Positions 18,011 through 28,216 of a stretch of DNA of 64,000 bases are shown here, piece by piece. Numbering within the stretch: the stretch's first letter is position 1; every line of letters begins with the position of its first letter. A program made the position numbers and the translations under genes. This stretch comes from Methanohalophilus profundi (GTDB lineage Archaea > Halobacteriota > Methanosarcinia > Methanosarcinales > Methanosarcinaceae). The DNA is taken from NCBI RefSeq assembly GCF_004137855.1, contig NZ_QBKB01000002.1, positions 1,731,024 through 1,795,023 on the forward strand. Direction: 5' to 3'. Under the pieces are notes generated by a model, which saw only the letters and a list, made by a program, of their open reading frames with translations, searched no databases and was not told the DNA's origin.

Positions 18011-18039
18011 TCGATGTGCATCAACCCCACAGACGTACC

Positions 18040-18071
18040 AAAAAAGAGGTTATGCAGCCTTGATAAAGGCT
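18040..18071 (-). terminator. Terminator of the UPF0182 gene
   Basis: GCAGCC (18052-18057) and GGCTGC (18066-18071) form a hairpin. Read on the minus strand it is followed by a CTTTTTTGG run near 18040-18046, about 40 bases past the stop at 18111. Confidence 0.55.
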
Positions 18072-18110
18072 GCAATAACTATCTGCAAAGAAGATCTAAT
18101 CTCCCTCCTT

Positions 18111-20870
18111 TTATTCTGATGTGGTGGAATTGTCTTCAGCCAGACTCTGTGAAAGCTGGTTTAGCACATCTTCCATCTGATCTATTTCTTCCCCGTAACC
18201 GGTCCAATTGCCTTCTTTCAGGTATTCCTGGGCCTGATTGTAATGGTCCAATGCCTGTTGTGCAAGCTCTCGGGAAGTCTGGGATACTTCCGGCTGATCG
18301 GTTCCTTCTTCCCTGTCAACACGACCTTCAACCAGCATTTGCAGGGATTCCTTCAGATTCTCTCCCATGACAACCTTTTGTCCTGAAGAAACAATAACTC
18401 TTCTGAGTTCCGGAATTTCAGATTGTTCAGCACTTATGAATAAGGGTTCTGAATACAATATCGAGTTACCGATCGGAATAACAAGCAGATTTCCCCTGAT
18501 TACACGGGAACCACTTTGACCCCAGAGGGTCAGTTGCTCAGAAATATCAGGATCCTGATCGATTCTGGACTCTATTTGGGTAGGTCCATAGACAAGTTCC
18601 CCTTTTGGCAATTCGTAATGCTTGAGTTGTCCATAGTTTGGCTTATCGCATCTGGCTGCAATCCAGGCAATCATATTCTCCCTGTTACGGGGTGTAAATG
18701 GTTGCAGCAACACATATTCCAATCCGCCATTATCGGGTAATTTGGTAATCATGTAATAGGGTTCCATTTCAATGCTGCTTCCCCTGTAAACTTCCCTTGG
18801 TATCTCCCAGGAATCCTCTTTATTGTAGAATTCTTCTGCAGATTTCATGTGGTAATTTTCATATAAATCCATCTGGACCTTAAAGAAATTCTTGGGATAG
18901 CGAATATGTTTTTGCAGGCCTTCCGGCATTTCATCAAATGACTTAAACAAATCCGGGAATATCTTAGAGTAGGTATTCACTACCGGTTCGTCCTCTATCA
19001 TATAGAAATCAACCGTTCCATCATAGGCATCTACAACAACTTTCACTGAATTACTGATGTAATTAATACCGTTAAACTGCACTCCGTAATAGGTTTCAGA
19101 ATAAGGATACTTGTTAGCCGTCGTGTAAGCATCCATTATCCAGTAGAGCTTGCCTTCATGGATTACCGGATACGGGTCATTGTCATATTCAAGGAACGGT
19201 GCTATTTCCTCTGCCCTGTCATCGATCTGTTGACGGTACAACAAGCGGGATTCATCATCGATATACTGGCTCAGGACAAAATTCGGTTCACTAAAGGTAT
19301 ATGCGAATATCAGCTGCTTTACAAATGAATCCAGTAGTATTCCACTTTTACCTTCATATTGTGTAAATACATTCTGCCCTTGTTTTGGATAATCAAATTC
19401 ATCCTTTCCGGTATTTACTATATTGTAGTCCCTGTTGATTTCCCCGTAATATATCCCTGGATTATCAACTTCAAATTCTCCTCTTGGAGGAATGTCCTGT
19501 AAGACCAATTCAGGTCTGCCATCTTCGGTCTTTGTACTGACCGGATTCATAACCATCCCGTAACCATGGGTATATACCAATTTTTCATTGACCCATGTCT
19601 TGGCTTCAGGGGATAGGCGAGAGGTATCCAGTTCCCTGGCCGATATCATATACTGCTTGTAGCCGTCGTCCATATGATAGCGGTCTGTATCAACATCGTT
19701 GAAAGTATAATAGGTTCGGATCTGCTGAAGCTGTTTATAGGTCTGCTCCAGAGCACGCCGGTCCCATATCCTTATATTATCAATTATCTCTGAATTGTTT
19801 TCCAGCTCTGATGAGGTCAAATCCAAATTGGCTTCGAATGGCTTTTCTTCAACATCAGAAAGACCGTACGCGGCTCTTGTATATTCAATATTGTATTCCA
19901 GATAGGGTTCTTCAAGCTGGATTTCAGTAGGTTCTACCTTGAATTGCTGATAAACCCCCGGGACAAAGGAACTGGCCACTATAAATAGTGCTATAAGGGC
20001 TATAGCCACAAAAGGTATTTTTATGTTTTTCAACTTTACGTTGGCCAATAAAGCAATTGAGGTCAGCACTGACAATACAGTCAGGATGGTGAAAATCGGC
20101 AAACTTACATTGACATCGGTATACCCGGCTCCAGCGACAAGCCCTTGCTGGGAGAATAGTATTTCATATCTTTCAAGGAAAAATCCAAAAGCAATTAGTG
20201 CAAACAGGAATGCAAGTATTGCAGAAATATGGACAAGAACTTTTGTAGGCAATTTATCCATTATTTCTTTTAAATCAATCGACTGATTCAAAAAATAAGG
20301 TTCTTCAGAGTCTTCTATTTCAATTCTATCGGAGCTGAATAAAGGTTCCAGCCTGTAAAAATAAAGAGCCAGTACCAGTATCAGAGAAAGGATTGTCAGG
20401 CCGAGGAACACACCCCTTATCATATGAAGGAATGGTAGCTGGAATACGTAAAATCCTATGTCATTCATTAGAATGGGGTCTTCTAATCCAAACGATGTAC
20501 TATTAAAATAAAGTAATATAGTCTTCCAGTTACCACTGAATATGAGGCCAAAGATAAATGATACAGCCACAATTGACACCAGAATTATCTGGGAATCCAC
20601 TTTTTCGGATGTAATGTTCTTTTCTGTAAGGATTTTATCAATTGAGTCTCTTGCAAATTTTGCATTTATATAAAGGAATACAAATGCAATTATAAAACCA
20701 GGAATTATTGCAATTAATTTCCATTGTAATATTGTTGTAAATACGGATGTATATCCTACCATATCAAACCATAGGTAATCCGTGTAAATTCCTACCAGGG
20801 GACCTATCCCCACAAATAATGCCAGAATTAACAGGAATATAATTTTCATATCTTTCATAATAAACCCCAT
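18111..20870 (-). CDS. UPF0182 family membrane protein
   Basis: A 919-residue protein of the UPF0182 (COG1615) family. About seven transmembrane helices fill the first 310 residues. A large domain outside the membrane follows, with family blocks such as RIWDRRALEQTYKQLQQIRT, YTHGYGMVMNPV and AYTFSEPNFVLSQYID. The last 70 residues are acidic and helical (EYLKEGNWTGYGEEI). The function is unknown in all lineages. Full length is present without breaks. It is transcribed alone and divergently from the CARDB-like genes; the precise start among three nearby ATGs is uncertain. Confidence 0.88.
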   Translation of the reverse strand: MGFIMKDMKIIFLLILALFVGIGPLVGIYTDYLWFDMVGYTSVFTTILQWKLIAIIPGFIIAFVFLYINAKFARDSIDKILTEKNITSEKVDSQIILVSIVAVSFIFGLIFSGNWKTILLYFNSTSFGLEDPILMNDIGFYVFQLPFLHMIRGVFLGLTILSLILVLALYFYRLEPLFSSDRIEIEDSEEPYFLNQSIDLKEIMDKLPTKVLVHISAILAFLFALIAFGFFLERYEILFSQQGLVAGAGYTDVNVSLPIFTILTVLSVLTSIALLANVKLKNIKIPFVAIALIALFIVASSFVPGVYQQFKVEPTEIQLEEPYLEYNIEYTRAAYGLSDVEEKPFEANLDLTSSELENNSEIIDNIRIWDRRALEQTYKQLQQIRTYYTFNDVDTDRYHMDDGYKQYMISARELDTSRLSPEAKTWVNEKLVYTHGYGMVMNPVSTKTEDGRPELVLQDIPPRGEFEVDNPGIYYGEINRDYNIVNTGKDEFDYPKQGQNVFTQYEGKSGILLDSFVKQLIFAYTFSEPNFVLSQYIDDESRLLYRQQIDDRAEEIAPFLEYDNDPYPVIHEGKLYWIMDAYTTANKYPYSETYYGVQFNGINYISNSVKVVVDAYDGTVDFYMIEDEPVVNTYSKIFPDLFKSFDEMPEGLQKHIRYPKNFFKVQMDLYENYHMKSAEEFYNKEDSWEIPREVYRGSSIEMEPYYMITKLPDNGGLEYVLLQPFTPRNRENMIAWIAARCDKPNYGQLKHYELPKGELVYGPTQIESRIDQDPDISEQLTLWGQSGSRVIRGNLLVIPIGNSILYSEPLFISAEQSEIPELRRVIVSSGQKVVMGENLKESLQMLVEGRVDREEGTDQPEVSQTSRELAQQALDHYNQAQEYLKEGNWTGYGEEIDQMEDVLNQLSQSLAEDNSTTSE

Positions 20871-21037
20871 GAGTAACCTGACTCATATAAAAGTCTCATT
20901 TAGAGAAGAAGTTGCATGTTAATAAACCTTTTTTCCCACACAAATGGGGTAACTATATGGATGTTGGTACATTTACCAATACACAAAGTAAATATAATCT
21001 GTCTTATATACATCCCCACCAATAAAGAGGTATATCC

Positions 21038-22648
21038 ATGTATTCAAGACTTTTCTTATCCCTCCTGTTAATATGTGCTATGGCCACCACAGCATCTGCT
21101 TACACACTTGATGACGTCGAGTGGGACACAAGTATCGATTCCGCAACCCTTCATTGGGGAGATTCCGTGGAGGATAATGGTTATACTATTACTGCCGAGG
21201 ATTTTCAAAAGGATGAACACGTCTATATAAGCATATCAAAAAATGGCCAAACCTTGAAACATGGAGCATTGCTTGTTGGCGATAATCTTGAATACAGGGA
21301 TACTGAAGAAGGAAAAGATATCCGGGTTAATGTGAATGAAGTTAAGGTTAATATTGATGAGTGGACTGGCAATATGGAGGATCCTACCGCTGAAATTCAG
21401 ATTGATAATCGAGGGGAACCTGAGTTTGACATTAGTATCGAAACAGACAGGGATGAATACGATCCTCGTATAACTTCCGAAACCGAAATGGAAGTCACAT
21501 TGAAAATCAAAAATGATGGTTCAGCCAAAGCTGAAGATGTTCAGCTTACTGTTGATCCGGCAGGAATGGATGTTGTTGGAGGTGATCTTAAAGAAACCAT
21601 ATCTTCGCTTGAGATCGATGTGACAACAGAGGAATATAAATTAACTTTAAAGGTACCTCACCTATGGGAAGAGACTGATTTAGACATTGTTGGTACAGCA
21701 GGTGGATATGATATCAACGGGGAATTGCATGAAAATGAGGAAAGTGAGACCGTAACCATCGCTCCTAAGGTTGAGTTAATGATAACCAAATCCATACCTG
21801 AAGAAATATATATGGATGAAACAGCCCGGGTTTCAGTTTCAATACGTAATAATGGTCTTTATCATGTGGGTGATATTACTGTAGAAGATGAAATCTTCGA
21901 TCATATGGAACTGCTTGATGATATAGCTCTTAATAAGAAAATTTCTCTTGAAGCCGGAGAAACCATTAAACTTTTTGAATATTCACTGAAACCCACCAGA
22001 TCAGGAGAATTCACAGCACCTGCTACAGTTGCTTCTTTCAAAGCACCTAACGGGAAAACCTATGAATATGACTCGAATGAACCAGAAATTGAAATAAACG
22101 GCCCGGTAATATCAGTTACGCAGAGCACGGAAAGTTTAACAGTTCGGCCATCAGATGAAGTAAAGGTTTCTGTAAAAGTGAGCAACAAAGGAAACAGGGA
22201 TGCGAGTGTGAACGCAATATCTGAAATACCAGAGGATGTTACCTTTGTAAGTGGAGAAACCGGTCTGGATCAGGTTATTCCAAATGATGAATCAAAAAGT
22301 TATAATTACATTATTCGTGCAGGAAATGATGGTAATTTCACAGTACCCGCTGTTAGAGTTTCTTTTATTGACATGGAAAATTACAAAGGGGAAAGGGTCT
22401 CCAACATCCTGCAAGTTAATGTCACCAACACTTCAACTCAGGAAACAGCAACTGGCACATCAAACAAGGATGATTCACAAACATCTGATGATGATGGAGA
22501 CGATAATAGTATTTTCAGTGATGATGAATCAAATGGTGGATCCGGTTCAGGTGAAAATAATGAAAACAACAAAGTTGAACCCGGATTTGGTGCATTGATG
22601 GCAATTTTTATATTGGCAGGAATATATGTATTTGGGAAAAAACGGTAA
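21038..22648 (+). CDS. Secreted CARDB/DUF11-like surface protein with PGF-CTERM anchor
   Basis: A 536-residue exported protein. A signal peptide of about 21 residues ends at TTASA. Two or three immunoglobulin-like CARDB/DUF11 repeats follow, recognised by patterns such as VTLKIKNDGSAKAEDVQLTV and VKVSNKGNRDASVNAIS. A low-complexity DDDGDDNS/GGSGSGENNEN linker precedes a C-terminal PGFGALMAIFILAGIYVFG-KKR segment. That tail fits the PGF-CTERM signal cut by archaeosortase A and lipid-anchored. Role: adhesion or cell-surface structure, inferred. AGAGGT lies 7 bases before the ATG. It is followed after 13 bases by a related gene. Confidence 0.82.
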   Translation: MYSRLFLSLLLICAMATTASAYTLDDVEWDTSIDSATLHWGDSVEDNGYTITAEDFQKDEHVYISISKNGQTLKHGALLVGDNLEYRDTEEGKDIRVNVNEVKVNIDEWTGNMEDPTAEIQIDNRGEPEFDISIETDRDEYDPRITSETEMEVTLKIKNDGSAKAEDVQLTVDPAGMDVVGGDLKETISSLEIDVTTEEYKLTLKVPHLWEETDLDIVGTAGGYDINGELHENEESETVTIAPKVELMITKSIPEEIYMDETARVSVSIRNNGLYHVGDITVEDEIFDHMELLDDIALNKKISLEAGETIKLFEYSLKPTRSGEFTAPATVASFKAPNGKTYEYDSNEPEIEINGPVISVTQSTESLTVRPSDEVKVSVKVSNKGNRDASVNAISEIPEDVTFVSGETGLDQVIPNDESKSYNYIIRAGNDGNFTVPAVRVSFIDMENYKGERVSNILQVNVTNTSTQETATGTSNKDDSQTSDDDGDDNSIFSDDESNGGSGSGENNENNKVEPGFGALMAIFILAGIYVFGKKR

Positions 22649-22661
22649 GTGAAGGAATAGT

Positions 22662-23932
22662 ATGAAGTACAACCTCACATTATTGCCTTTCAGGATTTTT
22701 CTTTTTTTTTCTGGTAATCTTTTTTGCAGCAAATATAACTGTAATGGCAGTTTCTGCAGCAGATATAGATTGGAAAGACCCGGAAGAATATACTCTCGAT
22801 TGGGGTGAAGAGGTTAATGTTAGTGGTTATACAATAAAAGCAGTTGATTTTTCGAAATCTTCCCCAACTGATGTCGAGGACGATTTTGTTATGTTATCTG
22901 TGAAATCAAATAAGTCCGATAGCTGGACTGCTGTTTTGGGTACGAACCAATCATTTTATTCTCCGACAAAGGTTTTCGATGACCTTGTAAAAATAAATGC
23001 TTCTAAAATTGTAACCGCCAGTGATATCCCGATTCCTTTATACTGTAATAAATGTATCAATTTCAAACGAAACTAAAACCTCTCCTTCCTGGATAAATGA
23101 CTCTGTTTCATTTTCCAGAATTACTGTTAATAAAATATATATTGACCAAAAAGCACATGTTACCGTTAAGGTCTCAAATCTCAAAGGCATTCATTTTGAA
23201 AAATTATCCATAAATACTTCTCTTCCTGATGGTCTCATAGTTGATCCTGATCAGGATCTTGATTTTAATGGATCACTACCCCCTCGCAAAGATAAGACAT
23301 TTCATTATTCTGTACGGGCAATCAAGCCAGGAAATTATACCCTGAATCCTGTAAATTTGAACCTTACTTATCTGGGTATTGATTATCATCTCAAGACAAA
23401 TGATAGTAATCTGGTAGTCCATGGTCCTTTCATCAATGTCAGTAAAGAATATTCGTTAAAAGCAGAGGATGGCAATTACTTTATAAATATCAGCACAATA
23501 GCTACAAATGAAGGGGATCGTGCTGCATATGTCAAATTTGATGACCGAATGCCAGCTGAAGCCAAAATAATCGGGAAAGATAAAGATAAATCGGGTGTTT
23601 TATACCCTGATCAGTCGTTTACTATAAATAGCTCTTTAAAGGTGGAGGAAAAAGGAAACTTTGTACTCCCTGCCAGTTTTGCATCGTTTTCAGATTCTTC
23701 TGGTTACAGTGGCTCTGTATCATCGGGAAATATTCTCATTTCCCTTGCCACCTTTAATGAAGCTGGCGAAAAAGCAAAATCAAAAAAGCCTCTTGATATA
23801 AATGCATCGATAAAAACAGATAACGGATCCATCAATGGAACAAATAATACTTTTCTCTTTGGTTCGGTGAGATCAGTAAAAGATTTTGTGAATGTAACAA
23901 TGGGAATCATATATGATTCCCTCAATTTTTAA
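22662..23932 (+). CDS. Second CARDB/DUF11-like secreted protein, two frame breaks
   Basis: A paralogue of the preceding protein, about 420 residues when its frames are joined. An ATG at 22662 with AAGGA upstream begins a signal peptide MKYNLTLLPF that continues as VIFFAANITVMAVSAADIDW in another frame; one T fewer in the nine-base T run at 22702-22710 joins them. DWKDPEEYTLDWGEEVNVSGYTI mirrors the start of the first protein in pattern. A second break near 23035-23045 separates SDIPIPL from YTVINVSISNE. The rest has two CARDB-like repeats. It lacks the PGF-CTERM anchor and acidic linker, so it may be a soluble or complex-held partner of the first. Confidence 0.7.
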
Positions 23933-23961
23933 TAATTGTAGCTATATTGATATGAACAGAC

Positions 23962-24939
23962 ATGAAAAAAACTGATACAATTATATTCACACATGGTGAT
24001 TCGGATGGAGTATGCTCGGGAGCCATAGCCAAAAGTGCATACCCGGATGCCAGGGTCTATTTTACCAGTCCGGTGAGTCTGCATAATAGACTTGATATAG
24101 CTGAAGATTATGATAATATCATTATCTGTGATATAGCCGTGGATGAACGCTCATGTGTAAATCTCTACAATAAGATTAATGATATTGCCAGTCGTGCGGA
24201 TGTTACCTACATTGATCACCATCCTCTTCCAAGGATGTGCTGGGATGAACCCTGGTTTTACCATGACCTGAACACATGTGCCGCAGAACTTACATACAAG
24301 GTCTTTAAATCCCGTCTGGAAAGGGATATCCGCAGGATTGCTGTGTATGGTGCCATAGGTGACTATAAGGATAATACACCTGCAATTAAAAAATGGACAA
24401 GAGATTGGGACAAAAGAAGTCTCTATTTCCAGGCAGGAACATTGATCCAGGCATTGCAATATGTTGGTAGAAACTATGATTTTAAAAGAGAAATTATTGC
24501 CCCTCTTTCCAATGATCTGATTCCTTCTGAAATACCCAATCTCATTCCCTATGCAAAAAAAGCATCAAGAATTGAAGAAGAGTTGAGAATACGTGTAAAG
24601 GAGTTGGTCCATCCGCTTCATTCGATAGCTTATGTCCTTGATCCTGAAGGTTACCTTTCCAAATCCGCAATCTATGCAGCCTCTTATGGAAGAAAAGGAA
24701 TAGGGATTGCAGCCGAACACAGGAACAATAAAGCTGCTTATGACCTGAGCTTGCGCTCCCGTAACAGCAGTGTGGATATTAACCTCCTTTTGCGAGATCT
24801 TGCACCCCAGTACGGAGGTAGTGGCGGCGGGCATCCAGTGGCTGCAGGGGCCCGTATTCCGGAAGGAAAACTTGATGCATTCCTTCAGGAATTTGACCGA
24901 AGGGTGAATCTGGCTGAAACAAAACAGGAGGATTTATGA
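23962..24939 (+). CDS. DHH/DHHA1-family phosphoesterase
   Basis: A 325-residue predicted manganese-dependent phosphoesterase of the DHH family, the group that includes oligoribonuclease-like NrnA and archaeal RecJ relatives. Motif I is FTHGDSDGVCSGA, motif II is ICDIAVDE, motif III is YIDHHPLP, and the DHHA1 substrate domain ends with GGSGGGHPVAAGARIP. It likely hydrolyses short nucleic acids or nucleotides in the cytoplasm; the substrate is not fixed by sequence. Its TGA overlaps the engB ATG (ATGA), so the two are coupled. Confidence 0.88.
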   Translation: MKKTDTIIFTHGDSDGVCSGAIAKSAYPDARVYFTSPVSLHNRLDIAEDYDNIIICDIAVDERSCVNLYNKINDIASRADVTYIDHHPLPRMCWDEPWFYHDLNTCAAELTYKVFKSRLERDIRRIAVYGAIGDYKDNTPAIKKWTRDWDKRSLYFQAGTLIQALQYVGRNYDFKREIIAPLSNDLIPSEIPNLIPYAKKASRIEEELRIRVKELVHPLHSIAYVLDPEGYLSKSAIYAASYGRKGIGIAAEHRNNKAAYDLSLRSRNSSVDINLLLRDLAPQYGGSGGGHPVAAGARIPEGKLDAFLQEFDRRVNLAETKQEDL

Positions 24940-25558
24940 AGCCTGCTGCAGTCCCCAAAAACAATGATTTTGAAATTGTATTTGCCGGTCGCTCCAATGT
25001 AGGCAATCCTCTATTGTAAGAGCTCTTTCCGGACGCAAAGTGAAGGTCGGCAAAAGACCTGGTGTCACCCTGAAACTCACTCATGTGAAGAAAGGGGAAT
25101 TAGTGATTACCGACCTTCCCGGCTTTGGATTTATGAATGGTATAAAAGAGCGCAAACAGGATATCGTGAAGGATAAGATCGTACGTTATATAGAAGAGGG
25201 AAATCAGCGGATTAACATCGCTGCTATAGTAGTTGATGCAGGTTCTTTTATTGAGGTTGTGGATCGCTGGGATCAACGGGGCGAGCTTCCCATTGATATA
25301 GAAATATTCGATTTTTTTACAGAAATGGATCTTGAACCCCTGATAGTTGTAAATAAAATGGATAAGGTCAAGGAAGAGGATAAAGATAGGGTCCTTGATG
25401 CTATTATTGAAAGATTGGGGCTTTTTCCACCCTGGAGGCAGTGGATTGACAGGGTAGCACCGATAAGTGCTAAAAAAGGAGATCTGCAGGCCTTAAATTC
25501 TATTATAAGGAAGCGCATCCATTCGGCTAAAAAAGATTCTTTGCTAAAATATATCTGA
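24936..25558 (+). CDS. engB: EngB-type GTP-binding protein, frameshift in the P-loop
   Basis: A GTPase of the EngB/YihA family, about 207 residues when read through. AGGAGG precedes the ATG. The first frame gives EIVFAGRSNVG and then breaks in the P-loop near 25005; one more A restores GRSNVGKSSIVRALSG and joins the long frame from 25040. DLPGFGF (G3) and NKMDK (G4) are clear in the second part. Bacterial EngB aids large-subunit assembly; the archaeal role is presumed similar. A single-base loss in an AA run is the likely cause of the break. Confidence 0.85.
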
Positions 25559-25571
25559 AAATAGGGTATTG

Positions 25572-26171
25572 TTAGCCCCTTATACGGAAATCCACGCCCA
25601 TGTCCCTGGCTATCTGGTTGCATTTTTCAGTATCAATTTCAGGAACATTTACCACACTGAAACGTACATAAAGGCCTGCTTCTTTTGATTTTTCCGCAAA
25701 TTCCAGCAGGGCACCATAAGCGTTTTGATAGAATGGTTTACAAATCCTGTCATAAACTTCTGTGGATTCTGCATTAAGGCTTACTGAAACTGCATCCAAC
25801 CCGGCATCCACAAGACAATCAACCACATTAGTCTCGGGATTTATAAGTTGGCCGTGTCCATTGGTATCCAGTCTTACATATGCCCCCTTCGCTTTCAACC
25901 AGCGTGTGACAGCAAGCAGCATGTCAAAACGGGTTGTCGGTTCCCCGAATCCGGTGAAAACTATCTCTTTATACTTTTTCAGATCGTGCTTTTCCAGTTC
26001 TGCAATCATCTCATTTTTGGAAGGGTCTTTTTTAAGCCACAGATTATGTCCGTATAATCCTTCTCCCTGATTGCGGATACAAAAATAACAGTCTGCACTG
26101 CATTGGTTGGTTATGTTCAGGTACAGGTTACCATGGGCCTCATAGCATATTGAGGGTTTGTCAGTTTTCAT
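25572..26171 (-). CDS. TatD-associated-type radical SAM protein
   Basis: A 199-residue radical S-adenosylmethionine protein. The cluster motif is CSADCYFC near residue 18, followed by TGFGEPTTR and RLDTNGHGQLINP, which place it with the short radical SAM proteins linked to TatD nucleases. TatD itself is not in this window. Its reaction is unknown. The ATG at 26171 is chosen because GGAGATTGG lies just before it; an upstream in-frame extension overlaps the cyclotransferase. It starts inside the end of the preceding gene. Confidence 0.8.
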   Translation of the reverse strand: MKTDKPSICYEAHGNLYLNITNQCSADCYFCIRNQGEGLYGHNLWLKKDPSKNEMIAELEKHDLKKYKEIVFTGFGEPTTRFDMLLAVTRWLKAKGAYVRLDTNGHGQLINPETNVVDCLVDAGLDAVSVSLNAESTEVYDRICKPFYQNAYGALLEFAEKSKEAGLYVRFSVVNVPEIDTEKCNQIARDMGVDFRIRG

Positions 26172-26515
26172 TATTCCAATCTCCATCGGGAATAAGAGGA
26201 AAGTTAGAAGTGTTACATGCAGAAGTATCAAGAAAATACATCCAGGCTTCTCTGTTGCTTTCCAGTTTTACTTTTTTTTCTTTTAAAGAACTTGCCTTCA
26301 AGTATATCAAGGCTATTCAGCATATTCCTGTCAATACAATATACTTCTCCATTGATATTACAACAATTACCAGTGTCCACAACAGCTGGAAAACTACCCA
26401 GGTCGAACATACAATATTGATCCGCGGTAGTATCTTTTTCAATAAATACAGAATCCCTGATTATATGATGATTGGAGAATCCATTTTTAAGAGTTCCATA
26501 AACAAAAACATCCAT
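26161..26515 (-). CDS. Gamma-glutamylcyclotransferase-like (GGCT) protein, one frameshift
   Basis: A small GGCT/AIG2-fold protein that begins MDVFVYGTLKNG, the family's substrate-loop signature, and has GEVYCIDRNMLNSLDILEG, with the catalytic acid of the fold. The frame runs into RKKSKTGKQQ and a stop at 26228. One A fewer in the eight-base run at 26272-26279 gives KKVKLESNREAWMYFL, the normal GGCT ending, with a stop at 26161 that overlaps the radical SAM start. Relatives release 5-oxoproline from gamma-glutamyl compounds, but methanogens lack ordinary glutathione, so the substrate here is open. Confidence 0.75.
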
Positions 26516-26517
26516 GA

Positions 26518-27706
26518 TTAACCCAATCCGAAATTCAGCTTTGTGAGTGTTTTTTTCACAGGATCGGGAAGCTTGCCACACTGGATTGCTTTCATGTATT
26601 GTGGTGAGATCGTCCGTATGGCTTTTGACATCAATCTGTCAGATCTCATCAGATTGTCCATCATTTTACGGATATAAACAGCAGTTTTTATCTCCAGTCC
26701 CATTTGCTCTCTCCATCTCTTTTCATAAATGGAGAGTTCACATTTACCTGCAATATATTCTCCAGCCGTTTCTCCTGCCAGTTTTCCCCCTATCATAGCC
26801 GTGGGAATTCCCCCTCCGTTGGTAGCGATCAACTGACCTGCAGCATCACCGGCAAGCATTACATTGTTTGAGACCGTTTTCTCGGGAGTGCCCCCTACCG
26901 GCACCACTCCGGAAACCACGGAAAGTATCCTTGCATCCTGCAGTTTCTCGCTGGCAATGGGGTGTTTGTACATGAACTTTTCCAGATAATCCCGGGCACA
27001 CATATTCTTCTCGAAAAGCACTTCCCGGATCCCCACACCGATGTTTGCGGTGTTTCCTCCCTGTGAAATAATCCAGGCATATCCGCCGGGAACATAGTCT
27101 TTTCCGAAATACATCTCTACGGCATCCCTGTCCGCTGCGGTGTTTGCAAGTTCATATTCAAAAGCGGTTCCGATTCCCATTGGATCATGTTCCCGTTTCA
27201 TACCGTGGGCTTTTGCAACAATAGAATTTGGACCGTCTGCACCTATCAGGACTTTGCCCCTGATTGTTGATGGTCCAGACCCCATCCACTTCAATTGTAT
27301 TTCCGTTAACATCTGTTACATTGGTCCCCACCATCAACTCGGCGCCTTCCTCAGCTGCCCGGGATGCCAGGTGTCTGTCAAACCTTCTCCTGTCAAGAGA
27401 ATCAGCCGCTACTTCAAAACCCTTTGAGTAGCCATCGGGTGCAATAAAACGCTGATAGGTGCTGGTAGCATGCACACAGCTCTTCGGATAATCAAGCAGG
27501 GTGTGGGGAAGGTGTGCATTGGGAACAAGTTCCTGCAGGGTATCTGCATGGGGCATAAACCCGCCACATTGAAGGGGCACACCGATGTCTCTTTTCCTGT
27601 CTACAAGTAACACGGATGCACCGCTCTGTGCGGCATACATTGCGGCTGTGGTACCCGCCGGACCGGCTCCGACAACTACCACATCATATATTTCATCGGG
27701 ATGCAT
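26518..27706 (-). CDS. Digeranylgeranylglycerophospholipid reductase-type flavoprotein, one frameshift
   Basis: A geranylgeranyl reductase of about 396 residues that saturates the isoprenoid chains of archaeal lipids. The FAD-binding VVVVGAGPAGTTAA is at the start, the redox-linked PLQCGGFMP at about residue 50, and the second FAD site is NVMLAGDAAGQLIATNGGG. The two frames overlap; removing one G from the GGGG at 27280-27283 (minus strand) gives DGSGPSTIRGKVLIGADG and restores one protein. Paralogues of this family in methanogens also act on menaquinone or methanophenazine chains, so the exact substrate is not certain. The break is probably a sequencing error. Confidence 0.85.
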
Positions 27707-27752
27707 GGGAATAATTGCTACTTTGGTATTACTTATAAACCTATTTCGTCAA

Positions 27753-28205
27753 TCACATGCCGCCCCCAATCTGAGACAGCTCGAATTCCATGTCATCGGG
27801 AACTCTTGCAGTGAATACAAAAACAGTATACCTGAGTTTCCTGGCTTCGGAGATAGCTGTCTTTTGTCTGTCGCTTAATTCTTCAGTAGAACTTATGCAC
27901 AGCATCTTGCGGTTTGCTCCAACCAAAAAATCAAACTGCTCTGAATAAGCATTCAAAAAATCAACCATATCCCTGAGCTCATCCCAGCGACTGCACATGT
28001 GCAGGCTTTTCGTAGAAGAATTTTCTACATACCAATCCTTGCTCATGTAGGGGTAGGAATCATACTGTTCCTTAATTTCTTCATAGGCTTTCTGGATTCT
28101 GGGCATATCTTTTGCAAGGTTTACCCATTTCCATTCATTCTGCGAAAAGTATTTCCCGGCCAATATATCAGCAATTTCCTTTTTATCTTTTGCATCGAGT
28201 TTCAT
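27753..28205 (-). CDS. Unknown protein of 150 residues
   Basis: I do not recognise the family. The protein is soluble, mixed helix and strand by appearance, with tryptophan-rich N-terminal third (NEWKWVNLAKDM, SKDWYVEN) and a C-terminal stretch RKLRYTVFVFTARVPDDMEF that looks like a beta hairpin. Seven to ten charged residues per twenty fit the slightly acidic bias of the neighbours. It starts 12 bases after the DHPS-like gene with a GGTGAT signal 4 bases before ATG, so the two are probably cotranscribed. That pairing is the only hint of function. Confidence 0.6.
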   Translation of the reverse strand: MKLDAKDKKEIADILAGKYFSQNEWKWVNLAKDMPRIQKAYEEIKEQYDSYPYMSKDWYVENSSTKSLHMCSRWDELRDMVDFLNAYSEQFDFLVGANRKMLCISSTEELSDRQKTAISEARKLRYTVFVFTARVPDDMEFELSQIGGGM

Positions 28206-28216
28206 GAGATCACCTG

